A stretch of 64,000 nucleotides of DNA, taken from contig CM057224.1 in assembly GCA_029891385.1 (NCBI GenBank), forward strand, positions 40,102,005 to 40,166,004, read 5' to 3'. The notes under the pieces are model-generated. The model was not told the origin of the DNA. It worked only from the letters and a program-made list of their open reading frames with translations, and did not search any database. This document shows positions 29,869 through 41,865 of the stretch, in pieces. A program made the position numbers and the translations under genes. Source of the stretch: Erythroxylum novogranatense. Its lineage: Eukaryota; Streptophyta; Magnoliopsida; Malpighiales; Erythroxylaceae. The first letter of the stretch is position 1; the number at the start of each line of letters is the position of its first letter.

Positions 29869-32700
29869 TGTAATATCTGGTATCTGATTTACAAAAAAAA
29901 AGGTATAAAAATCAGTATATGAGACTAATGTCATTAAAACCAGAATTGTGAATCATAATTTTTAGTGACATCAAATTAATGATGTTTGATACTTTTTTAG
30001 TTGTCACAGGAAATTGTATGAGTGAATTTTAAAGAACCAGTATAAGAGGGGTGTTTTTGTAAATAATGAAAAGAGTGGCTTTTAAAGGAAGCTAAGTGTA
30101 AATAAGATAAAACATTTGTCTTCCTCCTCCCTCACTTAGCCAAATTCACCATGGAAGCTCATCTCTCAAAATTTTCAAGCTTTATAATAAGAAAGTGAAG
30201 GAGAATCAAGCCGATCAGTCAATACAAAACAGTAAGCCTCGGTCCCAACACTTGATTCTACCGATTGGAATTTAGTTTTTCATTTTCTTTTACCATAACT
30301 ATAAAACCCACTTGATGAAATTTATGAGTTTGGTGATTTTGATGATGGATTATTATCCTTTGATGTCTAATGACTAATTAACATTAGGAAAATTTCATTT
30401 TTATGGTGATTTGGGCCCAAGCCAAAACCTAGGTTTTTGGAGTTCAAAGCTGCCAAGGAAGGCAAATTCGTAAGTCCTTCTTATATAATTTTTTGAGCTG
30501 TTTAACATGCAAATTTGAAGAAACTTAAAACTTGAAAGTTGTCGATATAGGTTTCTATTGTATCCTTGAATTGTTTTTTACAAATTTAGGGTGAGCAAAA
30601 AAAAAAGAGATATAAGTCCCGAATTGAAACTGGTTCAAAATACCAGAGGGATTGAAACACGAAATGAAAGTTAATTGTTTTAGGACTTCAGACTCAGAGT
30701 TGGATGATGAGTTCTCTTATGAAATGCTAGAAAATATTTCATATAAGTTCTGTATAAAGGTAATTTTAATTGTATGAGTATCCTGTGAGATATGGCTAAA
30801 TAAGTGAAGGGTGTTATTGACCTTAGTGTCACAGGACAACCTTAGAAAAAAATCACAATAAATCCAAATTACATAATTTTTAAACCATCTTTGGATATGT
30901 GATAGCCATATGAGTTTATTGAAAATGCAATTTGAATAACCTCAATTGGATACGAAGTGAATAAGTTATAATGATTTTATTCAGGAAGGGTCTAACTCGT
31001 GACAGAATGTTAAGGCTAACTGTAAGTGGGATATTTGAAAGCCTTAATGACCAAATTAGAAAATGGTCATAAAAGAAAAAAAAGTGAATTTATATGTTAA
31101 CTAGAGGTATGGAAGTTTTGAAAAACATTGGACCTATGTAGAAAAAATTATGCCTTCGTGAATGAGATCGACGCGGATGAATCAGTGAAACTGAATAGGT
31201 TCAAATATAATTAAGCTAATCAAGACATAAAGAATTAGGTACTCGAAATTGTGAGCTAAATATGGACGTAATGAAGTCCAAGACTCCTAATTTCAAGGGA
31301 AAACTGGCTTGAAAACATTTTGACCATTATAGAAGAAAATATAAATTTATAGTGATATATGTTAAGAAATGAGATTTATGTAAGAATGACTAATGCATGT
31401 ATATGTAATTTTTATGCATGTTACCCAATAGCTTGTGAAAGAAAACGAGGAATAGAACTAGAAATCATACCTAGTACCTTTTAAGTTAAAAAAATTAGAA
31501 AAGAGATTCCCTGAGATAGTCGAGGTGAGTATAATCATGCTACTATACTCGTGTAGTAATCCTTTTTGTTTTATCTTACGGCTTATTGAATTGTTCTCGA
31601 ATCTGTATGACTTATTTGATTAATGACTCCATATGATTGAGTCTAGTATGTTGTATGCCAGATTGGTCAGATGATATTCAGATTCTTTGCATCTTCTAGT
31701 TCCCTTGTTATGTTGAACCTATTAACTGCAATTATTTGACGAATCATGTTTTTCTTGTTAGCCATGATTGATGAGTCACAGGATACCTAGCTAATGGAGT
31801 ATATTATCAGACCATGTGCACATAGGTAACCTGCTAATGATGGCTCAAATCTAGGTCCTACCTGGAGAGGGCAGGCCTCCAGGGGCAGGGTTAGGCCAAC
31901 CTTATCTAGAATCAACATCTCTTCCTAAGAAATTCAGAAAATCAGAACTCAAAAATGAGAAATCAAAACTCCAAAATGAGAAAGCTCAAAATTAGAAATC
32001 CTAAAAATTAGAATTCAGAAATGAGAAATCAAAACTCCAAAATGAGAAAGCTCAGAATTAGAAATCCTGTGGAACTCTATCAAAGAAAGAACCCAAAATT
32101 AATAAAAAAACCCAGAATTTAGAAAAGAACCCAAAACTTAGAAAAGAATTCAGAAACTAGATTCATTTTATAATAGAACAATTCATATTGAGATTTATTA
32201 TTGATGCTCATGTGATTGCCGCACTTGAAATTATTACCTGTTTATTTATTGATACCATGTATTGTTGTTTAGAATGCCACAGACTATTCTTGTAAAACTA
32301 GCCTTGTGTTACCTAGTCTCACAAGCATGGTAGCATGGTTATATCCCGTTGAGTCGTGTTGTAGACTCACCTATCACAATTATCATTTTAGGGGATTAGC
32401 AGATCGTATGAGAGAAAAATCCAAGCCTTTTGAGACTCACTTGGATAAACAAACAAGTAAAATTTTTTGGCATGATGTTAATTGCAAATGCTTATAGTTG
32501 CTCCATGGTTTGTCGTAATCATATATACATGATATATGTATGGATATGCTATGTTATTGAGAATGATGTCAATTCATGATATAAGATGATCATAGATTGA
32601 TAGATTATAAGTAGATAATGTATGTTAGAATTACAGATTGAGATCCTTACTTCATTCAAAATTGTTAAGTAGGTATATGGATAATTAATCAGACAAATGA
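29869..32700 (+). repeat. Possible gypsy-type solo LTR or LTR relic
   Basis: Starts at TGTAATATCTGG. It contains a leader-like segment (TTCCTCCTCCCTCACTTAGCC at about 30120) and, far downstream, a stretch with TTTTAGGGGATTAGCAGATCG, a splice-acceptor-like layout that parallels the Tekay LTRs here. No coding region is seen in 2.8 kb. I could not find a TG..CA pair with target duplications, so both the ends and the class are uncertain. Confidence 0.35.
31955..32086. repeat. 66-base tandem repeat, two copies
   Basis: ATGAGAAATCAAAACTCC starts one unit at 31955 and the next at 32021. The units differ at only a few bases, and degenerate AGAA-TCAGAA pieces flank them. Confidence 0.75.
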
Positions 32701-32713
32701 ATGGGTCACGCCA

Positions 32714-34137
32714 GATTTTCAGTAGAATATAGAAAAGTTAGGATTACTATAGGTTTTGGTGGCATTAAGCCTACCCATTCCCTAGTGCCAACACGGTCCA
32801 AAAGGTGGGTCGTGTCATTTAGACATCGATGTTTTGTTAAGTGGGAGACTCTATAGTGTTGGACGATCATGCTTAAATATGGCACTATTAGAGATGACTG
32901 GAAAGTTGTTAGTTAATTGTTATGACCGGTGATTTATCTTATCTGGGTGTTTGAGTTTTGCTAGGTTTCCTAGGAAGACGCTTTTTAGACGTGCATCTGT
33001 TGGGGCTATGCTGGAGAACCATATGAGGGTGGCGATAACTCCAATAGCAGAAGCGTGGTGGTGGTTTGTTTGCCATGGACAATGATAGAGACAATTGTTT
33101 ATAACTATTGGAGAAGTTGTAGACAAGGCAACAAGGAGGCATTTCCTGCAATGTGTGAGGTTGATAGGGACACTGCAAACATGAAGCTTGACGACTGTTT
33201 AGTGAGGAAGCCATTGGAGATGTTATTATTGTGCGAATGCCATTACACAAACAAAAAGGAGACATGGCTAGAGGGCAGTGTCTGCGATAACTTCTCAAGA
33301 TGTCAGTTAAGGCATAAAGGTGGGGAGAGCTTCAAATTGCTACATCCTAAAGTGGTGCCACCTGAAATTGTGTTGGAATTAAGAGAATTCGATGACAATG
33401 GTAGCGACAACTATTGGACACGTTGGATTTTCAGTAGAATATAGAAAAATTAGGCTTACTATGGGTTTTGGTGGCATTAAGCCTACCCATTCTCTAATGC
33501 CAACACGGTCCAAAAGGTGGGTCATGTCATTTAGACACCGATGTTTTGTTAAGTGGGAGACTTTATAATGTTGGACAATCATGCTTAAATATGGCGCTAT
33601 TAGAGATGACTAGAAAGTTGTTAGATATTTTTTATGACTGGTGACTTCTCTTATCTAGGTGTTTGAGTTTTGCTAGGTTTCGTAGGAATACGCTTTTTAG
33701 AGGTACATCTGTTGGGGATGTGTTGGAGAACCATATGAGGGTAGCGATAGCTCTAATACTAGAAGCATGGTGGTGGTTGGTTTGCCACGGACAATGATAG
33801 AGACTATTGTTTATAATTACTAGAGAAATTGTAGACAAGGCGACAAGGAGGCATTTCCTGCAGTGTGTGAGGTTGATGGGGGCGCTGCAAACATGAAACT
33901 TGGTGGCCGTCTGGTGAGGAAGCCGCTGGAGATGTTATTGTTGCGTAAACGCCATTACACAAACAAAAAGGAGACATAGCTAGAGGACAGTGTCTGCAAC
34001 AACTTCTTAAGATGTTAGTTGAGGCATAGAGGTGGAAAGAGCTTCAAATATCTCCAACATAAAGTGTTGCTTCCTGAAATCATGCTGGAACTAAGAGTGT
34101 TCAATGACAATGGGAGCGACAGCTATTGGACACCAAC
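32714..34137. repeat. 712-bp tandem duplication
   Basis: GATTTTCAGTAGAATATAGA occurs at 32714 and at 33426, and the two 712-base units stay similar to about 34130. Copy 1 has a 129-codon plus-strand frame (33055-33444) containing VVPPEIVLELREFDDNGSDN. Copy 2 has this frame broken, and both have minus-strand frames. I do not recognise any product. The unit is richer in G+C and codon-like in texture than its surroundings, so it may be a captured or decayed gene fragment. Confidence 0.75.
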
Positions 34138-34224
34138 GCCACCCCCAGCCCCCTATAGTTGTAGACATGAGAAAGGTATAGGCATGGTGTCTTGGAAATT
34201 AGGGTTTCTGAAGTGATGAAGGTG

Positions 34225-34475
34225 GTTTGTTTGGAAACATAGATAAAACTATTCTAGGGTTAGAATATTTAGTGTTTGGAAATAAGGTTATGGTTGTTCT
34301 ATGTTAAGAATAAGGTATTCTTAATTTAGAATAAGACTTGTTTCAGTATAAAGATAAGCTTATTTTAGTGTAGAATAAACCTTATTTGGTTACAAGATTA
34401 AAGTAATCTAAACATGAATAAAATTATCCTTAATTTAGAATAAAGTATTCTAAGACATATTCCAAACAATATTTT
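34225..34475. mobile_element. MITE candidate
   Basis: The stretch is bounded by GTTTGGAAACATAG at the left and, reversed, ATTGTTTGGAATATGTC at the right. Its interior is dominated by AATAAGGTATTCTTAATTTAGA-like, partly palindromic text. Size and ends suit a small hAT-like MITE, but no clear target duplication was found. Confidence 0.3.
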
Positions 34476-34523
34476 AAAATTTGTTTTAAAATACTAACTA
34501 AGAATAATGAAATATTTTTCCTA

Positions 34524-35100
34524 ATTACTTTAGGGTAATAAATCTTATCTTGATCACTCAATTACCTTCATATAATTTATGCTATATTCAATAACTACCA
34601 ACTGAGTTATCCAGAAGTATCAAAACAAGAAATCTATATACAAGATAACTTTGAGATCTTAAGTCAAAAGATCACTTAAATATTAATTACAATGAGAATT
34701 TTCATAGAAATACAAGTAATGTTCCAAATGTAGTTCTCAAATAGGTTAGCTCAGTGAACTTGTTCTCTAACAAACAGTCACACATTTGTTTAAGTATCTC
34801 CATACTTTAGTCTATGGGATTGACTACTTCCTTATAAGGAAAAATATAACGTGTGCCAGTATTTTATGTTCTATTAATATTCAGTATTAATAGAACAATG
34901 ACTAGGAACAATTTAGAGATAATATATAAATACAATATGAATCTCATAATTATAATCTCATCATAATTTAATTTGTAATATATATTTATCTAATAGACTT
35001 TATTATATACATCTTGGTATGATTAAGATAAAGAATGCCTTTAAATTATTTTGTCATTAAAGAACAACTAAATGATTGGCTGTGAGGCATAAATTAATAT
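34524..35100 (-). repeat. LTR family X, copy A
   Basis: Matches 55160-56148 and 59330-59815. Shared text: CCTAATTACTTTAGGGT, ACAAGATAACTTTG, GAGAATTTTCATAG, AAGTATCTCCATACTTTAG, ATTGACTACTTCC and GAATGCCTTTAAATTATTTTGTCA, ending GGCATAAA. Read on the minus strand it begins like an LTR (TTTATGCC). It has no partner beside it, so it is a solo LTR or a fragment. Confidence 0.7.
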
Positions 35101-35126
35101 ATAATACAAGGAAAAAAATTTTAAAT

Positions 35127-38076
35127 TGTCCGAGGCCCCGCAAGTACGGGTCACGCAAGTAAATAGGGGAGTAAGAGTATCGATCCACAGGGAGTTACTG
35201 AACAATTACTAGGCTAAAACTATTCAATTATTTGGGCTGATCATTTAAATGTTGATAATTGAGAAATTGATTAATTAACGAATTGTTAAAATTAATCCTA
35301 AAAAAATAGAATAATCGCTCAATTTATGACTGAAAGGGATGAATCAAATATGTAAAAGATAGGTTTCAAATTTGGTTTCGTGATCGACTTCTAATTATTC
35401 TCTTCTGGTTTATTCAATAAACTTGATTCCTAGACTTTGAAGGAAACTGGATCTAAATTATCTATGATTCTCTATCGAGATGTCAAAGAAGTATTGTAGT
35501 TAAAATCAATCCCGACTATCGTGGCTCATGAAATTAACTAAAATCTATTAAGATTTTTATCTAGTTGGTGATTCCTCTCACAGATTTTGCCTATGTCTAG
35601 GTCCAAACTTATAAGTTCTTAATTTTGGTTTTTCACTACTGATTTTCACCTTTCGATTCTTCAATCGATAATTTCGACGCAAATTATGTAAAGCCTAACA
35701 CATAACAAGCACAATAATACTCGAAACAAGAATCAACAGTTAAGAACTAATTTTATTGAACAAAATCCAGAATCAAATCATGTAGAAATTCGAAAACTAC
35801 CACCCATCTTTGAAACCCAATAAGAAATCTACTCAATCATGTTCAGCAAAATAACTATTAAATCAAGATAAATAAACATTAAAAGAGGAGGAACGAAAAA
35901 ACAGGGGAGTCGTGTGTCCAGCGTCTCCGCCTGCGTGAGATCCTCCAGTTGTGTGCTCTCAGCCCCAGTTGAAAACGTTTTTGTCCCCTTGGAGCTGCAG
36001 TGTCTACGTGGGTTCCCTCTCCTGTTGTGTGCGTGAAGAATTCTGCTGGTGAGGTTCCTTGTGTGTGCGTCAGATTGTACAGTGCTGCGTGCGTGATTCC
36101 TTGGTTCTCCCTTGCGTTGGACTCACGTTGTTGCTGCTCCTTTCTTCAATTCTGCCGCTCTCACTAATGCTACAGCCTCCAGCGTAATAAACCTCCTCCT
36201 TCCTTTTGTCATGCATTATCTTCCCCTTTTAAAAACCTTTGTTAATTGAAAACCTAAAAACCAAACCCAACTGCCACGTGTTTTTTTTTATATTCTCCCA
36301 ATTAAAACCTTCACCGCTACTCGTCAATCTACATCCTTTGTCAATTAAAAACCTAAACATAAAACGTTCTCTCCTTCAAAATGTCACCTTGGTCTGCGTT
36401 TTGGCCTTTTTTTTTTTTCTGGACCTTCTGCTTTTGTGTGTTTTGTTCTTCCATGTGTTGCCGTTTTGTTCTTGTCTTTATTCACCCGCAGCTACAACTT
36501 CTCATGTTTGATTTGAAACTAAATTTCATTTTTTAATGAAAAACATTAGAAAATAAAATAAATAATAAAATCACTAAAAATAAATAAATTAACCTAAAAA
36601 TGCTACTAAAATGGATGAATGGATATGTAAAATAAATACAAATATGACCTAAATACCTATATGAATTGGATTAAACAAATGCCCCCAAACTCGAACCTTT
36701 GCTTATCCCCAAGCAAAATAAAGATTGAGAAAACGTTTTCAAAGCTGCTCATCCAAGGAGTCATAAAACTGTAAATCCAAGATCTCAAATTCACTTTTAG
36801 CCTTTCCGTTCAAACCGTTCCCACCTTCATGGTACAAGAAACTAAGAAATTACTCAAGCCAATATTCCTTTAACCTTTGATCAATTATGGGAAACCCTCA
36901 TCTTGCAAAAAGCAAAGAAAACAAAAGTAGTTTTCACAACAACTTATAACTCAAATATCTCATACATAATGATGATATAGTTAATTAACCAATCCCATAG
37001 GCAAGACATCCTAACCTATCTCCACTAATGTAGCACCTATTAATGAAGGATCAATAGGTCTTACTAGGTTGTAATGGGGCTATTGGGTGTGTAATGTGGG
37101 TTTGAAGCAAAGAAAGGGGAAATAAAGGCTAAAAAAATTGAGGAATGATTGTTTAAAACATGCAAATGTAGAAAACATGCATAAATCCAGTGTATTTTTT
37201 TTTCTCTTTTTTCCATTTTTTTTCATTTTTTAATAAATAAGGAAATAAAGAATTGACATCCAAATATCTCAAATGATTACAAGCTCCCATTTCCAAATGC
37301 ATTCGAATAGGCTTTGGTCCACATAAAAACAACATCAAGCCTCCACAAATTAGGACAACTTCCCCCAAACTCTTTTCATTGCATATTTTGGAGCTTTAAA
37401 TTTCTTTTTTTCATAGTTGGGAACAAACAAACAGCTCTTGGATTCAATTCTTTTCTTTTTTTTACATCAAAATTATACACATTCCAAAACATCACAAATC
37501 TTAAACAATCAAACCACATAAAAGGGGAATTTAAGTCTTAGGCTTGGTTTAATTAAGGGTGTCAAGGAAAATGAGGATAATGTGTAAGGCTCAAAAGGGG
37601 TTCCAAGGAAAATAAGGGTGAGTAAGCTAAAAGTCATTTAGACTAGATAACAAAGAATAGTGCCTAAATCATTTCCTTCTTTAATAAATGCTAAGATTTC
37701 GCCTCGATAGGATTGGAAAGCTTGTTCTAGGATTGGTGAGATATCAAAAAGTTATAAATTTCCAAGGAATTTTCTTTTAAGTTCTCTAAACGTCTAACAA
37801 GAATTAGGAAGATCTCCAATTAAATGAACATAAACAAAAGTAAATTCCTAAGATTCTTGCACGAATTAGGAACTTTCCAATCCACAACCCAGTCTAAAAG
37901 TAGATTCAATTGCTTTTCAAAACAATTCCTATTCATCCATGGATAAGGCAGAAATTTGTTTTTGTTTTTGTTTTTTGATTTTTTTATTTATATGCCATGA
38001 ATGCCATGAATGAATGAGTAAATACTAATGCATGTAAAAGATTTGCAAAAGAAGAAGAAAACAAAAATTTTAGTCA
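35127..38076 (-). repeat. 3' LTR of the Athila/Tat element
   Basis: On the plus strand it runs TGTCCGAGGCCCCGC ... TTTTAGTCA. The section 35900-36250 is GC-richer (transcribed leader-like); 36660-38076 is AT-rich. Identity with 51463-53276 is high. The outer left end is inferred from TG..CA only. Confidence 0.65.
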
Positions 38077-38287
38077 CCCCCCCAAACTCAAAGTTGACAG
38101 TGTCCTCAATGTCAAATAAGCCAAATAATTCTCATCCATAAAATTTCACACAATGCACAATATAAATCAAACACCAAATTCAGCCAACCCACACTCATCT
38201 ATCAATTAAACATTATTGTGTAATAATAAAAGGAAGTGTAATGAGAACTTCCCTGGACCGTGACGGTGAGTGCTCTTCCAATCAAAT

Positions 38288-40504
38288 TGTTGGGCCCCAA
38301 AATTTTCTAATTGATGTTATTAAGCATGAATTGTGTTCATGGTGTGATTTATGGTTTAATTGGATTAAATTAGAAGTATTAAGGGAAAATTTAGATTAAG
38401 TTGAGTTTATTGTGTTTAAATGAGAATGATAGGATAAAAATGTTTGAGGGCATTTTGGGAAGATCACTTGAGTTGGATAGGTTAAAGCTTTGCTAGGAGG
38501 GGCAATTTGGTCATTGTTCTTCCCTTTAGGCTTAAGTGAAAGAAAAGTAGAGGAAAGGAAAAGTGAAGAGAAGAAAGGGAGAGTTGTCGTGGAGCTTGGG
38601 AAGAAGAAGAGAATTAGGGGGTTTCAATCCTAGAGGTTTTTGACGGATTTGAAGCACTTGTCTGGTAAGTTTAGTTGCTTTTAATCTTGTTATGATTAGA
38701 TTAAACCCTAGAATCGATTTGCATGTGGTAGAATCGGTTGTTTATGGATTTTCGGGAAAATGGTTAGAATCCTTGGGTTGTTGATTTTGTGGCTGTTTAT
38801 AAGGTTTGAATGAGTTAGAAATGTAGTATTGGACTTGAATCAAGGTTTAGATGTGTTGCATGTACTTAAGGGAAGGATTGAAGTGGGAAAATGCTGGAAA
38901 AATCAGGTTCGGAGACGTTCTCCAGACCCGCACATCGCGACGTGCGAGGAAGGTGTGCACGTCGCGGCGAGCAACGGGCCGTTCGTCGGGACGAGTAGCG
39001 GACCGTTCGTTGGGACGAGCAGCGGGTCGTTCGTCGCGACGAGCGTGGCCTTTGTCGCGGCCGGCCCCCAGTTTTCAGCATAGGTGAATTTTGGTATTTT
39101 GGGCATATCTTTTACTGTGGATGTCCAAATGAGGTGATTTCAGATTCGTTGTGGACTAGAGCCGTAGGGCTACAAGTTTTATGAAGAAAGGAAGTTTGGA
39201 ATTTGACTCTAAGATTCGAAAATTGGGTTGGAAGTCGGATGTAGATTTTTAGTGCTTTTACTTTTGATTTTCAAGCTTTTTGAATATTTCTTTTGAATAT
39301 TGTTTGAATGGAAACTTGGTTTGCTATAGGAAACCAAGCCAACCTGATTCAATCGCAAGAGGAAGGACAACAGTGAGTTAGATTCTCGAGCGACATTAGG
39401 TGGGTAATATATTTATGGTTGTTGTGTGTATGGGCAAATGTGTATGCTTGTTTGCATGTGTGTGACATTGTCGCAAATGAATTGTGATTTTGATTACGAA
39501 ATGCTTTGCAATTATTATGGCATTTTGCAAGAATGAAAAGTATGAAAGCTCGATAAAATGATTTGAGTATGAAACGAATGATTATGTGCTTTGTTTGAGC
39601 GAGAGAGGAACGTTTTGTTAGTCACGTGCACGTCGACGTATAGCCTTCTCCCGGCTGCCAGCTTGAGGCCACGAGATCCTGAGAAATCGGACTCGTTTCG
39701 TTTACGGTTTAAACTTCGGTTTATCAGTTTTGTTCCACGGAACTCTCGAGCCATTTGTTGTGCATACATTATTGATTTGTTGGGCATGACGCATGTTAAT
39801 TGTTATATCGTGAAATCACATGACAAATTATTGTGATGATTGTAAATTGATAAGTGTTGACTTGTTTATGCTTGTATATACATATATATGCTTGAATGTG
39901 TGGCTCGTTGCCAATGACTATAAATGTATATTCCATTGAGCTTCGCAGCTTACCCTATTATCTCCCACTCCTCAGGTGCAGAACGAGTCGAACGTTGACC
40001 CTTGCAAGGCATCGGAAACTCCAGGATAGTTAGAAGCTTTTGTATTAAGTTAGTACTTTTGGTTAGTCTTCCAAGCATTTCATCATTGAGCATTCTCATG
40101 TATTTTGGATTTAAACTTTGATATGTATTGTGTTATAGTGAGAATGTTTTTTTAATTTATTCGAATTGTAATGGCATGAAATTCTTCTGTTTATATAGGA
40201 GATTAACTCAGAATGCATGTGTAGGTGATAAATGGATATGTATGTGTGTTTGTATGATTTTTGCGTAGATGTTGGGGATCGGGTCCAATTTCGGGGAGCT
40301 CACCGCGGCGAGGCCAAGTTTCATGCGACAAACCATCATGAGAGGCGCCGCCATGCATGTGGCAATCGACTCATGACGAGACCCCTTTTTTCCATTCTTT
40401 TTTTCCTTCTGATTTGCTCGCTTTCGTTTCTCCCTTCACACGCCTCTACCTGGCGCCCCCGAGGGGCCACCTTGGGATAGGGAGTTCGGGACCCGGGCCC
40501 AACA
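38288..40504 (+). repeat. 5' LTR of the Tekay element
   Basis: It starts TGTTGGGCCCCAAAATTTT and ends CGGGCCCAACA. It holds a GAAGAAGAAGAG leader-like purine run (38598), the minisatellite at 38967-39062 and TCACGTGCACGTCGACG near 39622. A CTCAGGTGC splice-acceptor-like site is near 39972, and GC-rich text near 40270-40480 precedes the end. Confidence 0.95.
38967..39062. repeat. GC-rich 24-base minisatellite in the 5' LTR
   Basis: Three full units of the pattern CGAGCAGCGGGCCGTTCGTC plus GCGA, then a shortened unit. The matching place in the 3' LTR (46104-46250) has five. Confidence 0.85.
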
Positions 40505-40508
40505 TGTT

Positions 40509-40520
40509 TGGTATCAGAGC
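40509..40520 (+). promoter_or_regulatory. Primer binding site of the Tekay element
   Basis: TGGTATCAGAGC four bases after the LTR end; complementary to initiator tRNA-Met. Confidence 0.9.
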
Positions 40521-40688
40521 TTTAGGTTTTATGTCCTCGGCTTATAATGCATAGTAGGATGAATTGTTTGGTATATGATTATTTGTTGGATTGATTGATT
40601 GCATTAAGTGACATGCATATCATGCATACATGTAGGAATTAAGATTGACATGTAGCTAATCCTTAGTGTTTCTATTTGAAGGAGTACG

Positions 40689-41803
40689 ATGCCACCTCGT
40701 AGAAGGACACGAGGGGTTCTGCAAGGATCTGTTGCACTGACTCTCCACTAGAGAGGAGAGGGCGATGAGTCGATAGCCCAAGAAATGCTGAGGCTTCTGT
40801 AGGGCTAGGTAGTGAGCCCATTCCATCGCAGACTCAGGAGTCGCCGATTTTGTAGGAGTAAGTGCCTCTACTGGATCCGAGGTTGTTTCAGGCGTTTACT
40901 TAGGCATTTGTTCAGGTTATGGGTCAGATGCCACAACCTTCTACTTCAACCCCAGCTAAGAAGGGGAGACGGTTTGACAAGTTGAGGAAGTATGGAGCAG
41001 TGGACTTTATGGGACCACTGATCCTGAGGAAGCTGAGACCTGGTTGAGAAAGACCGAGAGAGTCTTGGATCAGATGGAGTGTGAGGATGATGAGAGGGTT
41101 ATATATCTTTGAAATCTGCTTGGGTGATGCTCTGCATTGGTGGGAGACTGTGCCAGGGAGTCAGATGAGACCAGTAGGGTTTGCATGGCAGGACTTCCTT
41201 CTTGCTACAGAAGAAATATCTGTCTGAGGTGTACATTCAGTGAGCGGAGGAGTTCCTTAGTCTCACCCAGAGGGAGATGACAGTTAGTGAATACGAGCGT
41301 CGGTTCACTCAGTTGGCGAGGTATGCTTCAGAGCTGATGTTGAGTGAGGCTGTTAGATGTCGCCGGTTTGAGTCGGGTCTTCACCTAGCCATCAGAGAGA
41401 AAGTGGTAGTGCAGAACTTTGGTGACTTCCAATAGTTGGTTGAGGCAGCGTTGAGGGTGGAGAACATCAATAGTTCAGTGAACAGGAAAAGAAAGGGGAG
41501 AGATTAGTTCAAGAGGGGAGGTGGTACTTCTATGCCTGAGAGGAGTGCCAGAACCTTCCCGGTGCAATTCGAGGAGAGGAGAAGTGGTGCGAGCCGACCT
41601 CGGCCTATGAGGACTTCTACTGTTTCTCACCAGGCCTCAACGGTGGGCGGCAGTAGAAGGGGAGATGGGGATAGGCCATCTATTCTGAAGTGTGATCACT
41701 GCGGGAGACCCCATAGAGGAGAGTGCTATAGATTGACAGGAGCTTGCTTCAACTGTGGGGAGAAGGGGCACATATCTAGAGAGTGCCCTCAGCCTCCACA
41801 ATA
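40689..41803 (+). pseudogene. Tekay gag
   Basis: The ATG at 40689 gives MPPRRRTRGVLQGS before an early stop. Fragments of the gypsy gag core are spread over three frames: TDPEEAETWLRKTERVLDQM (about 41020-41090), then LGDALHWWETVPGSQM near 41120-41170. The last 90 codons (41532-41803) are open and hold two zinc knuckles: CDHCGRPHRGEC, then CFNCGEKGHISREC. Frameshifts and stops remove function. Gag would form the particle and bind RNA. Confidence 0.85.
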
Positions 41804-41865
41804 AGAGAGAAGCCAGATGCAAGCTCCCAAGAGATCTGAGACTGTGGGATATAAGACTTCTATAA

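Noticed and set aside
31920..32090. CRISPR-like direct repeats
   Set aside because: Only two copies with no spacer structure, in a plant genome; a simple tandem duplication.
32939..33298. 119-codon minus-strand ORF in the 712-bp repeat
   Set aside because: It competes with the plus-strand frame, has no recognisable domain and is broken in the second unit.
36239..36511. 90-codon plus-strand ORF with hydrophobic stretches
   Set aside because: Lies in the LTR of a minus-strand element and is produced by T-rich tracts; not conserved in the 51463 copy.
38829..39106. Overlapping ORFs on both strands in the Tekay LTR (Arg/Ser/Thr-rich products)
   Set aside because: They arise from the 24-base GC-rich minisatellite, which is stop-poor in all frames. 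No start context or family match.
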